DNA of 21,297 nt from an uncultured Prevotella sp. Lineage in GTDB: Bacteria; Bacteroidota; Bacteroidia; Bacteroidales; Bacteroidaceae. The position numbers were made by a program, and so were the translations under genes. A model generated the notes under the pieces. It saw nothing but the letters and a program-made list of their open reading frames with translations, did no database searches and was not told the DNA's origin. The DNA is taken from NCBI GenBank assembly GCA_900769055.1, contig CAAGFF010000210.1, positions 1-21,297 on the forward strand, written 5' to 3'. Shown here piece after piece: positions 6,693 through 14,709 of the stretch (position 1 is the first letter of the stretch; every line of letters starts with the position of its first letter).

Positions 6693-7499
6693 TCATGGCT
6701 TTAGTTCGTAGATGCCTGTTGGTGTCTTCCTTTTCAGTATGTCCAGATTAAAGTCCACCCCAGCAATTATGCCATAGCTTTGCAGTACCTGTTCCACAGT
6801 CTTTTTCGCCAGTTCCGGATGGTTGTTCTCATCGCTGAGATGGCACAGCCACGCATGCTTGAGCTTGGTAGTGGCGTTCTCTGCGATAGCCTTTCCGCAG
6901 TCTGTATTGCTCAGGTGTCCGCGTGGTCCGAGAATACGTCCTTTCAGGTGCTGGGAATATGGTCCGTTCCTGAGCATTTCCTCATCGTGGTTGGCCTCAA
7001 TGACGAGATATTGCGCCTCGGCGATGATGGTCTTCATCTCTTCTGTTACTATACCCACATCGGTCATCAGGCAGAAACAAACTCCTTGAGCAACAATCTT
7101 GTAACCCACGTTGTCAGTACTGTCGTGAGGTACCCCGAAAGGAGTTATTTCAAAGTCTCCAATCTGGAAAGTTTTTCCTTTTTCTATGACTTTCTGCAAG
7201 TCGGGTGCAATCTTGTGCTTTACGCACCAGTTGCCATAAATTCCCTTATGTACACTTTCTGTCGTATATACAGGCAGTTGGAAGTCCCTGCTTAGGCTTC
7301 CTACAGACAGCACGTGGTCTGCGTGGTCGTGGGTAATTAGTATGTTGTTTATATTGGAAAACGGAATACCATATTCACGAAGGTGTTTTTTCAGGGTTCT
7401 CACGCCAATTCCGGAATCAATGAGAACGCCTCCATTTTCTGTGAACAATAAGTAACAGTTGCCGCTGCTTCCGCTTCCAAAGGATATGAATTGTAGCAT
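6693..7499 (-). CDS. YycJ/WalJ-like metallo-beta-lactamase-fold hydrolase
   Basis: A cytoplasmic MBL-fold protein of 268 aa with the YycJ/VicX/WalJ family start LQFISFGSGSSGNCYLL and the metal motif THDHADH (His57, His59, Asp61, His62 from the start chosen here). Downstream MTDVG, EANHDEEML and WLCHLSDENN supply further metal-site candidates. Relatives in Firmicutes are linked to the WalRK system and proposed to be DNA exonucleases; in Bacteroidetes the role is not settled and no WalK/WalR gene is adjacent. An in-frame ATG at 7529 would add 10 residues, but it lies upstream of the -7 promoter box at 7519-7526 and so cannot be on the mRNA. ATG 7499 gives the normal family N-terminus. The fimbrillin-like gene follows after 43 nt. 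Confidence 0.88.
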   Translation of the reverse strand: MLQFISFGSGSSGNCYLLFTENGGVLIDSGIGVRTLKKHLREYGIPFSNINNILITHDHADHVLSVGSLSRDFQLPVYTTESVHKGIYGNWCVKHKIAPDLQKVIEKGKTFQIGDFEITPFGVPHDSTDNVGYKIVAQGVCFCLMTDVGIVTEEMKTIIAEAQYLVIEANHDEEMLRNGPYSQHLKGRILGPRGHLSNTDCGKAIAENATTKLKHAWLCHLSDENNHPELAKKTVEQVLQSYGIIAGVDFNLDILKRKTPTGIYELKP

Positions 7500-7518
7500 T
7501 TTTGTTCTATGTTTTCTA

Positions 7519-7548
7519 CAAAAGTACATAAAAGGTTTGATATTACAA
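7519..7548 (-). promoter_or_regulatory. Promoter of the YycJ-like gene
   Basis: On the minus strand, -7 box TACTTTTG lies at 7519-7526 and -33 TTG at 7546-7548, with a 19-nt spacer. It decides the start codon of the gene (7499, not 7529). The -33 element lies inside the spacer of the divergent promoter for the lipoprotein gene. Confidence 0.8.
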
Positions 7549-7567
7549 AATTATTTCCTTACCTTTG
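7537..7567 (+). promoter_or_regulatory. Promoter of the small lipoprotein gene
   Basis: -33 TTG at 7537-7539 (inside TTTG 7536-7539) and -7 box TACCTTTG at 7560-7567, spacer 20 nt. Start codon at 7589, so the leader is about 15 nt. It interleaves with the minus-strand promoter at 7519-7548, so polymerase can hardly occupy both at once. Confidence 0.8.
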
Positions 7568-7588
7568 TCGTAATTTAAGATTTTTAAT

Positions 7589-8035
7589 ATGAAACAAGCC
7601 TTTTTCCCATACCCAGTAGCGATAATCTTATTACTGTTCTGCTCGTGTAGCCATTCTGACGATGTTTCTCCTTGGGATCAGGCTGTGGAGTCCTTTTCCT
7701 TAGCCTATTTCAATTGGGACTACCCCAAGGCCGCATCTTATGCCACCGATGGTTCGCAGCCTTGGCTACGCTATGCTGCCTCACAGGTGACGCAAGAAGA
7801 TGTTGAGCTGCTCAACACAAAAGCCGAACAGGCTACGGTGGAGGTAATGCCTGATGTAGAGTTGGTGAACGACTCGTGTGTTGTGGCTATGGTTATAGTT
7901 CGAGACTTTCTGGAGATGGATAGCATAGACAGAAAGCCCGTGTTGAGTGGGGAGGCGACATTCCGTTTTGAGGTTGTCTTGGAGAATGGCCGCTGGGGCG
8001 TTCATCTTACTTCGTTGCCGAGGAGTGAAAGATAA
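7589..8035 (+). CDS. Small lipoprotein of unknown function (148 aa)
   Basis: I do not recognise a named family. Residues 3-19 are a signal peptide ending LLLFCSC, with Cys20 the likely lipidated residue. It is followed by SHSDD, acidic residues close behind the Cys that resemble the Bacteroidetes lipoprotein surface-export signal, so surface exposure is possible. The mature part starts with an amphipathic helix (ESFSLAYFNWDYPKAASYAT) and ends in beta strands (GEATFRFEVVLENGRWGVHL), an order reminiscent of the NTF2-like fold; this is an inference. The gene has its own promoter. Its last 34 nt overlap the 3' end of the opposing glycosyltransferase gene, and no terminator is visible between them. 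Confidence 0.8.
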   Translation: MKQAFFPYPVAIILLLFCSCSHSDDVSPWDQAVESFSLAYFNWDYPKAASYATDGSQPWLRYAASQVTQEDVELLNTKAEQATVEVMPDVELVNDSCVVAMVIVRDFLEMDSIDRKPVLSGEATFRFEVVLENGRWGVHLTSLPRSER

Positions 8036-8910
8036 TAGCCAAGTTTCAATATGCTTAGTATGCGCATCGATGGACGGTTGCCACAGAGCTGTTTTTTCCA
8101 TGATTCCGAGCGAAGTCTATATAGCAAGACTATCAGTGAGGCCAGCCTCAGTTTGCGTAGTTTTATAGCAAACGCATGTAGTTTTGAATAGTGGCCTATG
8201 CGTTCCCTATATATATATAAGGTGTCGACTGATTGCATTATCTTGCTGACAAAAGCAGTATTGTCCTCGTATGATTTATAGACAACAGGATTGTCTATGT
8301 GGTGAATTGTGCATCCTGCTCTTTCCGTCTGTTTTCCGAACACAACGTCCTCGTAACCATATCCTGTCATGTCGGCAGGCAAAGGGTTTTTCAGCAATAT
8401 ATCTTTATGAGTGAGAAAGTTCACAGTACGGAACGAACGGTATGGATGCCTGTTGCGTTGCTTTGGGGTGTGATTTTGCTCACAGCTCAGTTCGTATTTT
8501 GCCCTCAGATTGCTTGATGCCGTTTGCGAATCGACCTCAGTCTTCCAACCTCCGCAAATTATATCAGCATCATCGGCATGATGGATGTATGTATGAAGGA
8601 AGTTCGGGTTGGTTATGTCCACACCTGCATCAATGAACAATACTCTCTCATATTTCGCTTCCCTCGCAAGCATGTTGCGCACGGCGGCCCTCCCGACGTT
8701 TTCCTTCAGGCGTATTAGCCGGCAACCTTTCTGTTGGCTCAGAATGTCAAGCTGGCTGATGACCTCTGCGTTGTCAGATGCGTCGTCGGCAATCAGTATC
8801 TCGAAGTCAAGAGACGTTTCCCTGCGTGCTTGTTCCAGCAGTTTGCTGACAAGCAGGCTGCAGTCGTCATTTCTTGTCGGAATAGCTATGGAAAGATACT
8901 TGTCCTTCAT
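8002..8910 (-). CDS. Family 2 glycosyltransferase
   Basis: A 302-aa GT-A-fold glycosyltransferase, probably transferring a sugar to a surface glycan; donor and acceptor cannot be read. It starts with MKDKYLSIAIPTRNDD, the typical GT2 first strand and loop. ILIADDASD provides the nucleotide-binding Asp, FIDAGVD stands at the DxD position, and GYGYEDVVFG supplies the acidic catalytic region. The C-terminal 80 or so residues are basic and may contact membrane. An in-frame ATG at 8958 would add 16 residues, but ATG 8910 is preferred: it overlaps the uvrA stop as ATGA, indicating translational coupling, and it gives the usual family N-terminus. It overlaps the opposing lipoprotein gene by 34 nt at its 3' end. 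Confidence 0.88.
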   Translation of the reverse strand: MKDKYLSIAIPTRNDDCSLLVSKLLEQARRETSLDFEILIADDASDNAEVISQLDILSQQKGCRLIRLKENVGRAAVRNMLAREAKYERVLFIDAGVDITNPNFLHTYIHHADDADIICGGWKTEVDSQTASSNLRAKYELSCEQNHTPKQRNRHPYRSFRTVNFLTHKDILLKNPLPADMTGYGYEDVVFGKQTERAGCTIHHIDNPVVYKSYEDNTAFVSKIMQSVDTLYIYRERIGHYSKLHAFAIKLRKLRLASLIVLLYRLRSESWKKQLCGNRPSMRILSILKLGYYLSLLGNEVR

Positions 8911-11756
8911 GAGGTTATTTTCTCCTTGATATATTGTCCTGTAATGCTCTGCTTGCATTCTGCTAAGTGCTCAGGCGTGCCCTCGAATACAATCTGCCCT
9001 CCCTTGTCACCACCTTCTGGCCCAAGGTCGATTATCCAGTCGGCACATTTTATAACCTCCATGTTGTGCTCAATGACAACAATGGAATGGCCTCTCTCGA
9101 TTAGAGCGTCGAATGCCCGCAGCAACTTGCTGATGTCGTGGAAGTGGAGTCCCGTTGTAGGCTCGTCAAAGATGAATAGGGTAGGGTCCTGTTTCTCCTG
9201 TCCAATGAAGTAGGCGAGCTTAACCCTTTGGTTTTCTCCGCCCGACATGGTTGATGAGTTTTGTCCGAGCTTGATATACCCCAGTCCCACCTCCTCAAGT
9301 GGGCGCAGCCTGTCGGTAATGGCTTTTTCCAATGATGTCCTCTTGCCTTTGGCTCCTTCGTCAAAGAATGCAATAGCCTCGCTGACAGTCATGTTTAGCA
9401 CGTCGTTGATGTTCTTTCCCCTGTATCTCACCTCAAGCACATCGTGCTTGAACCTCTCTCCGTGGCAAGCCTCACATTCGAGTACTATGTCAGCCATAAA
9501 CTGCATCTCTACCGTTATGGTTCCTGCCCCCTTGCATTCCTCGCAACGGCCTCCCTCGGTATTGAAGGAGAAGTGCTGGGCAGAGAAACCAAGTTGTTTG
9601 GCCAACGGCTGTTCTGCAAACAACGAGCGTATGCCGTCGTATGCCTTTACGTATGTTGCGGGGTTAGAGCGTGTGCTCTTGCCTATTGGGTTTTGGTCTA
9701 CGAACTCTACGTGTGCTATGCTTGATATGTCGCCCTCCATTCCTATATACTCTCCAGGAGCGTCGGCCACCTCGTCCAGCTGGCGTTTCATGGCGGGATA
9801 TAGTATGCCTTTTATGAGCGATGACTTGCCTGAGCCTGATACTCCGGTTATGACAGTCAGTATGTTGAGTGGAATTTGGGCGTTTACTCCCTTGAGGTTG
9901 TTCATCCTGCATCCCTTCAGCACAATGCTCCTGTTCCATCGTCTGCGTGATGCAGGAACAGCTATCTGGTCGGTTCCGTCAAGATAGTCAACAGTATGGC
10001 TCACCCCCTTGGCTGGCAGTCCGTCAGTCGAGCTGGTGGGTGGCACACCCTGATACACAATCTCGCCTCCATGGCTACCGGCATCTGGGCCAACGTCAAT
10101 AATCATGTCGGCAGCTCTCATGATGTCCTCGTCGTGCTCGACAACCATTACCGTGTTGCCTATCGACTGTAAATCCTTCAGTACTCCAATGAGCCTTTCC
10201 GTATCACGGCTGTGCAGTCCGATACTTGGCTCGTCAAGGATATATAGTGAGCCTACAAGCGAGCTTCCCAATGATGTCGTAAGGTTTATGCGCTGGCTCT
10301 CTCCACCTGACAGGGTGTTTGAGCTTCGGTTAAGGGTCAGATATCCCAGTCCAACCTCGTTGAGGAAGTGCAGTCTGTTGCGTATCTCCGTGAGCAGACG
10401 TTTGGCTACGGCCTCGTCGTGGCTGTCGAGCTTAAGGTTACAGAACCATGCGTCCAGTTCCGAAACAGGCATTTCCACCAGGTCGGTTATTGACATGCCG
10501 TTTATTTTTACCCATGAGGCTTCCTTCTTCAGTCGTGTGCCATGGCAGTCGGGACAGGTAGTCTTGCCACGGTATCTGCTCATCATCACGCGGTATTGTA
10601 TCTTGTACATGTTGTCCTTCACCATCTGGAAGAAGGCGTCGATGCTCACCTGTCCTGACTGGTTGCGATATTTGTCGGATGGAAGGCCATGCCATAGCAT
10701 ATCCTTCTCCTTGCGCGTCAGCTCGAAATATGGCTTGAAGATGGGGAAGTTGTCAATTGCTGCCCGTCGGCAAAACTCTTCCTGCCACTCTTTCATCTTC
10801 TCGCCATGCCAGCATTGTACGCATCCGTCGTATACACTCAAGGCCGTATTGGGAATGACGAGCTTCTCGTCAATGCCCATAACCTTTCCAAAGCCCTCGC
10901 ATGCCGGACATGCTCCAAGAGGAGAGTTGAACGAGAACATGTTGTCGTTAGGCTCTTCGAACGTAATGCCGTCTGCCTCGTAGCGGGTGGAGAAGTCGTA
11001 GCTTATGTCTGACGGGAGGAATGTCAGTCTGCAACTGCCATGTCCCTCGTACATGGCGGTCTCTGCCGAGTCAGTAAGTCTTGATATGGTGTCCTTGTCG
11101 TCATCCACAGACATTCTGTCAATGACGAGCCATCCCGAGAAGCTTTCTGCTTGGTCGGCCACGGTGCCTTGATTAATCTCGTCCACGTAATCTTCTATAC
11201 GCACAATGTCAGTCCCGATAAGGATGCGCATATAGCCTTCTTTTATATATGTGTCGAGCTGTCCTCTCAACGACCGTCCCTCGCCTATGTGGATAGGTGC
11301 GAGGACCATGAACTTGGTTCCTCTTGAGTATTGGCGTGTGCACTCAATAATATCCTCGATGGTGTTTTTCTTAACTATCTCTCCTGATATAGGGGAAATG
11401 GTTTTACCTATGCGTGCGAACAAGAGGCGCATGTACTCGTATATCTCCGTGCTTGTGCCCACGGTTGAGCGCGGGTTACGCGCAGTAACCTTTTGCTCTA
11501 TGGCTATTGCTGGCGGCAGACCCTTCATAAAGTCACATTCCGGCTTTCTCATCCTTCCAAGAAACTGTCTGGCGTAAGCAGACAATGACTCTACGTAGCG
11601 GCGTTGCCCCTCGGCATACAATGTGTCGAATGCCAAAGATGACTTGCCCGAGCCAGAGACCCCCGTGACAACGATAAACTTGTTGCGTGGTATCTTCAGG
11701 CTTATGTTCTTCAGATTGTTGACGCGTGCGCCCTTTATTTCAATGAACTTGTTCAT
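8907..11756 (-). CDS. uvrA: Excinuclease ABC subunit A
   Basis: The damage-recognition ATPase of nucleotide excision repair, acting as a dimer with UvrB. Of 949 aa, it has Walker A GVSGSGKSS (32-40), signature LSGGESQR (from 482), second Walker A GVSGSGKSS (about 640), second signature MSGGENQR, and Walker B regions LYILDEPSIGL and LFIFDEPTTGL. A segment at about 115-225 corresponds to the UvrB-binding domain, which argues for a UvrA1-type protein. The C-terminal zinc module keeps both pairs (CEEC ... CEAC). The N-terminal module keeps CPAC after FSFNSPLGA, but the pair expected about 24 residues earlier (CPIC in E. coli) is replaced by FSTRYEAD. Own promoter at 11780-11809; first gene of a two-gene unit with the GT2. 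Confidence 0.95.
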   Translation of the reverse strand: MNKFIEIKGARVNNLKNISLKIPRNKFIVVTGVSGSGKSSLAFDTLYAEGQRRYVESLSAYARQFLGRMRKPECDFMKGLPPAIAIEQKVTARNPRSTVGTSTEIYEYMRLLFARIGKTISPISGEIVKKNTIEDIIECTRQYSRGTKFMVLAPIHIGEGRSLRGQLDTYIKEGYMRILIGTDIVRIEDYVDEINQGTVADQAESFSGWLVIDRMSVDDDKDTISRLTDSAETAMYEGHGSCRLTFLPSDISYDFSTRYEADGITFEEPNDNMFSFNSPLGACPACEGFGKVMGIDEKLVIPNTALSVYDGCVQCWHGEKMKEWQEEFCRRAAIDNFPIFKPYFELTRKEKDMLWHGLPSDKYRNQSGQVSIDAFFQMVKDNMYKIQYRVMMSRYRGKTTCPDCHGTRLKKEASWVKINGMSITDLVEMPVSELDAWFCNLKLDSHDEAVAKRLLTEIRNRLHFLNEVGLGYLTLNRSSNTLSGGESQRINLTTSLGSSLVGSLYILDEPSIGLHSRDTERLIGVLKDLQSIGNTVMVVEHDEDIMRAADMIIDVGPDAGSHGGEIVYQGVPPTSSTDGLPAKGVSHTVDYLDGTDQIAVPASRRRWNRSIVLKGCRMNNLKGVNAQIPLNILTVITGVSGSGKSSLIKGILYPAMKRQLDEVADAPGEYIGMEGDISSIAHVEFVDQNPIGKSTRSNPATYVKAYDGIRSLFAEQPLAKQLGFSAQHFSFNTEGGRCEECKGAGTITVEMQFMADIVLECEACHGERFKHDVLEVRYRGKNINDVLNMTVSEAIAFFDEGAKGKRTSLEKAITDRLRPLEEVGLGYIKLGQNSSTMSGGENQRVKLAYFIGQEKQDPTLFIFDEPTTGLHFHDISKLLRAFDALIERGHSIVVIEHNMEVIKCADWIIDLGPEGGDKGGQIVFEGTPEHLAECKQSITGQYIKEKITS

Positions 11757-11779
11757 GTCGTTATTGTGTTTCCAATCTA

Positions 11780-11809
11780 CAAAGTTAGAAATAAAAATTC
11801 AACTTACAA
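11780..11809 (-). promoter_or_regulatory. Promoter of uvrA
   Basis: On the minus strand, -7 box TAACTTTG at 11780-11787 and -33 TTG at 11807-11809, spacer 19 nt, about 24 nt upstream of the uvrA ATG (11756). I see no SOS-box-like dyad in it. Confidence 0.8.
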
Positions 11810-11848
11810 ACTAATTGTACGGAAATCAAAAGAAAATTCATCAAACGT

Positions 11849-11879
11849 TTGCTGTATTCGAAAATTAATGTTACTTTTG
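11849..11879 (+). promoter_or_regulatory. Promoter of the Wza-like gene
   Basis: -33 TTG at 11849-11851 (within TTTG 11848-11851) and -7 box TACTTTTG at 11872-11879, spacer 20 nt. The start codon is at 11913, a leader of about 27 nt. With no promoter box found before glmS, it may also feed the downstream genes by read-through. Confidence 0.8.
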
Positions 11880-11912
11880 CATCGTTTATTTTAAGGTAAT
11901 ACATACTCAATC

Positions 11913-12716
11913 ATGAAGAAGATAATTATACCGTTTGTTTTCGCATCATTGCTGGTGCTTGCTCTTAGCGGATGTGTAGGTAGCAAGAAAGTTGCATACT
12001 TTCAAAATGCCGACGTCGTAGAACTTGAAAACACAGCAGGACTCTACGATGCTAAGATAATGCCTAAGGATATGCTTACCATTACCGTCAGCACCACAGA
12101 CCCGGCAGCGGCTACTCCGTTCAACCTCTCTGTCTCCAACACACTTAGCGTTACAGGTCAGCTCTCTCAGGGCGCAGGCTCTCTGCAGGGCTATCTGGTA
12201 GACAATGATGGTTTCATCAATTACCCCGTTGTAGGCAAGATTAAGGTTGGAGGGTTGACCAAGACGCAGTGTCAGGACGTGATATGCGAAAAGGTAAGAC
12301 CATATCTCGCAGCTACCGAGAACCCCATCGTAACGGTTAGAATGTCAAGCTTCAGGGTGACAGTCATTGGTGAGGTCGGAAGTCCTAAGGTAATACCAGT
12401 ATCTACAGAGAAGATGAGCGTCATTGAAGCTCTTGCATCGGCTGGTGACCTGACCATTTATGGCAAGCGCGACAACGTGATGCTTATCCGTGAGGACGCT
12501 GCTGGTCAAAAGACTGTTCACAGACTAAATCTCAACGATATCAATATCATCAGCTCACCTTATTATTATGTGCAGCAGAATGATATTATTTACGTAGAGC
12601 CAAACAACGTTAAGGCAAAGAACTCTGCTATTGGTACTTCGACTACTATCTGGTTCTCGTTCATTGGAATTGTTACGAGTATTGCCTCGCTGTTGGTTAA
12701 CATTCTCCGTGACTAA
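11913..12716 (+). CDS. Polysaccharide export lipoprotein (Wza/BexD-like)
   Basis: An outer-membrane polysaccharide export (OPX) protein of 267 aa. Signal peptide residues 2-20 end in LALSGC with Cys21 lipidated. The Poly_export domain covers about 45-150 (PKDMLTITVS; then VDNDGFINYPVVGKIKVGGLT, the family hallmark), followed by an SLBB-like repeat at about 150-230 (FRVTVIGEVGSPKVIPV ... MSVIEALASAGDLTIYG). The C-terminus (about 240-264) is hydrophobic and amphipathic (TTIWFSFIGIVTSIASLLVNIL), placed as the outer-membrane helix of Wza. It is smaller than E. coli Wza (379 aa), as usual for Bacteroidetes OPX proteins. No Wzc-type chain-length kinase, flippase or polymerase adjoins; glmS, which makes glucosamine-6-phosphate, follows after a hairpin. 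Confidence 0.9.
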   Translation: MKKIIIPFVFASLLVLALSGCVGSKKVAYFQNADVVELENTAGLYDAKIMPKDMLTITVSTTDPAAATPFNLSVSNTLSVTGQLSQGAGSLQGYLVDNDGFINYPVVGKIKVGGLTKTQCQDVICEKVRPYLAATENPIVTVRMSSFRVTVIGEVGSPKVIPVSTEKMSVIEALASAGDLTIYGKRDNVMLIREDAAGQKTVHRLNLNDINIISSPYYYVQQNDIIYVEPNNVKAKNSAIGTSTTIWFSFIGIVTSIASLLVNILRD

Positions 12717-12743
12717 AATTAAATATTTAACAGCATGAATATG

Positions 12744-12802
12744 AAAAATTGAAAGATATGAAACGCTTGATGTTTAGCGCGTCTGTCTTTCAATTTTTTT
12801 TT
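12744..12802 (+). terminator. Terminator-like hairpin between the Wza-like gene and glmS
   Basis: AAAAATTGAAAGA (12744-12756) pairs perfectly with TCTTTCAATTTTT (12786-12798) across a 29-nt loop that contains its own short CGCT/AGCG stem (12764-12767 with 12776-12779); further T's follow. The 13-bp stem is A/U-rich, so termination may be partial. I find no TAnnTTTG promoter between it and glmS, which starts 14 nt later. It may therefore act as an attenuator for glmS, or a divergent promoter may have escaped me. Confidence 0.6.
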
Positions 12803-12816
12803 AAATATAAAAATAT

Positions 12817-14661
12817 ATGTGTGGAATTGTAGGATATATTGGTACCAGGGAAGCTTTTCCCATATTGGTTAAGGGACTAAAGCGTTTGGAGTACAGAGGC
12901 TACGATAGTGCCGGTGTCGCGTTGCTAAGCGCAGGTAATGACCTTAATGTGTACAAGACCAAAGGCAAGGTTGCCGACCTTGAGGCATATTGCGCGGACA
13001 AGGATATATCCGGGTCGGTAGGTATTGCTCATACAAGGTGGGCTACGCATGGTGAGCCATCAAGCGTCAATGCACATCCGCATTATTCAGAGTCGAAGAA
13101 CCTTGCCATTATCCACAACGGCATCATAGAGAATTATGCCGACCTGAAGAAGAAGCTGCAGGAGAATGGAGTAGTCTTCAGGTCTGATACTGATACCGAG
13201 GTGCTCGTACAACTGGTTGAGTATATCCAGAACAAGAAAGAGGTTGACTTGCTGACAGCCGTGCAGGTGGCCCTGCATCAGGTTATTGGAGCATACGCCG
13301 TTGCCCTGCTTGACAAGAACAATCCCCGTCAGATTATAGCGGCAAGGAAACAAAGTCCGCTCGTAGTGGGAATAGGCGACAACGAATTCTTCCTGGGTTC
13401 CGATGCAAGTCCTATTGTGGAGTATACGGACAAGGTTGTTTACCTTGAGGATGGCAATATTGCCGTGATGGTGCCTGGTGAGGAGCTGAAGGTTGTAGAT
13501 GTCTTCAACGAGAAGCAGAACGCAGAAGTGAAGAAAGTCAACCTTAATCTTGGTCAGATAGAGAAGGGAGGCTATCCGCATTTCATGCTCAAGGAGATAT
13601 TCGAGCAGCCCGAATGCCTCAAGACTTGTATGCTTGGCCGCATCAATACCGAGGGTAACCATGTCACTCTGTCTGCCGTTCTCGACTATCGCAAGGAGCT
13701 TATCTCCGCAAAGCGTATAATCATTGTGGCATGTGGTACCAGCTGGCATGCAGGACTTATAGGAAAGCAGATGATAGAGAACCTCTGCCGCATACCTGTT
13801 GAGGTTGAGTACGCTTCCGAATTCCGCTACCGCAATCCTGTCGTTGGGGCAGGCGATGTTGTTATAGCCATATCCCAAAGTGGTGAGACTGCCGACACGC
13901 TGGCAGCTGTGAAGCTTGCCAAGGAGAAAGGAGCGTTCATCTACGGCATCTGCAACGCCATTGGCTCCAGCATCCCCCGTGCAACAGACACAGGCTCGTA
14001 CATACATGTTGGACCAGAGATTGGAGTAGCCTCTACAAAGGCATTCACTGGTCAGGTCACCGTTCTCACCATGCTTGCACTGGCATTGGGCAACGTAATG
14101 GGAACGGTATCTCACGACGAATATATCAGCATTGTGAAGGGACTGCAGGCTATTCCAGACAAGATGCGTGAGGTTCTCAAGCTCAACGAGCGTATAGCCG
14201 ATCTGAGCCGTACGTTTACCTATGCGCGCAACTTCCTGTATCTTGGTCGTGGCTTCAGTTATCCCGTAGCACTTGAGGGTGCGCTGAAACTGAAGGAGAT
14301 AAGCTACATACATGCAGAGGGCTACCCGGCAGCAGAGATGAAGCACGGTCCTATCGCCCTCATCGATTCCGACATGCCTGTTGTCGTTATAGCCACTCAC
14401 AACGAGCTTTATGAGAAGGTGCTCTCCAACATTCAGGAAATCAAGGCACGTAAGGGTAGGGTTATAGCTCTTGTGTCCAAAGGCGACGAGACCATCTCCA
14501 AGTTAGCCGATGAGGTCATTGAGCTGCCCGATACGCTTGAGTGCCTTGAGCCGCTCATAGCTACCATTCCATTACAGCTGCTGGCATACCATGTTGCCGT
14601 ATGCAAGGGAAAAGACGTTGACCAGCCACGCAATCTTGCCAAAAGCGTAACGGTGGAATAG
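12817..14661 (+). CDS. glmS: Glutamine-fructose-6-phosphate aminotransferase (isomerizing)
   Basis: Makes glucosamine-6-phosphate from fructose-6-phosphate and glutamine, the first step to UDP-GlcNAc for peptidoglycan, lipid A and surface glycans; cytoplasmic. The 614 aa match the family length. The start MCGIVGYIG gives the nucleophilic Cys2 after Met removal, which fixes the ATG. The class II amidotransferase domain (2 to about 225) has EYRGYDSAG and HTRWATHG. Two SIS domains follow: the first at about 295-420 with CGTSWHAG and SQSGETADT, the second at about 460-595 with LGRGFSYPVALEGALKLKEISYIHAEGYPAAEMKHGP. The C-terminal tail DQPRNLAKSVTVE is canonical. No glmS ribozyme is expected in this phylum and none is seen. 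The PurF-like gene starts 48 nt on. Confidence 0.97.
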   Translation: MCGIVGYIGTREAFPILVKGLKRLEYRGYDSAGVALLSAGNDLNVYKTKGKVADLEAYCADKDISGSVGIAHTRWATHGEPSSVNAHPHYSESKNLAIIHNGIIENYADLKKKLQENGVVFRSDTDTEVLVQLVEYIQNKKEVDLLTAVQVALHQVIGAYAVALLDKNNPRQIIAARKQSPLVVGIGDNEFFLGSDASPIVEYTDKVVYLEDGNIAVMVPGEELKVVDVFNEKQNAEVKKVNLNLGQIEKGGYPHFMLKEIFEQPECLKTCMLGRINTEGNHVTLSAVLDYRKELISAKRIIIVACGTSWHAGLIGKQMIENLCRIPVEVEYASEFRYRNPVVGAGDVVIAISQSGETADTLAAVKLAKEKGAFIYGICNAIGSSIPRATDTGSYIHVGPEIGVASTKAFTGQVTVLTMLALALGNVMGTVSHDEYISIVKGLQAIPDKMREVLKLNERIADLSRTFTYARNFLYLGRGFSYPVALEGALKLKEISYIHAEGYPAAEMKHGPIALIDSDMPVVVIATHNELYEKVLSNIQEIKARKGRVIALVSKGDETISKLADEVIELPDTLECLEPLIATIPLQLLAYHVAVCKGKDVDQPRNLAKSVTVE

Positions 14662-14709
14662 TGAATTAGGTAATTGGATAATAAATAGGTAAAAATAAGG
14701 ATAATCAAT

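Noticed and set aside
7500..7529. Longer N-terminus of the YycJ-like protein from ATG 7529
   Set aside because: That ATG lies upstream of the -7 promoter box at 7519-7526, and the extra residues do not fit the family start.
8205..8222. TA dinucleotide run as a regulatory or phase-variable repeat
   Set aside because: It lies within the GT2 coding frame and is short; it encodes an ordinary Leu-Tyr-Ile-Tyr stretch. Phase variation by slippage is possible but unsupported.
8911..8958. Longer N-terminus of the GT2 protein from ATG 8958
   Set aside because: ATG 8910 overlaps the uvrA stop as ATGA and yields the normal GT2 beginning; the extra 16 residues are only uvrA sequence in another frame.
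10105..10983. 292-aa plus-strand frame inside uvrA (and a similar one at 9247-9987)
   Set aside because: Antisense shadow of uvrA: Ser/Pro-rich low-quality protein with no promoter.
12717..12816. glmS ribozyme upstream of glmS
   Set aside because: The gap is only 100 nt and A/T-rich with one long hairpin; none of the conserved ribozyme core elements known from Firmicutes is seen.
13087..14400. 437-aa open frame antisense to glmS
   Set aside because: glmS on the plus strand is unambiguous with all motifs; the antisense frame is a by-product of its codon use and shows no recognisable domain.
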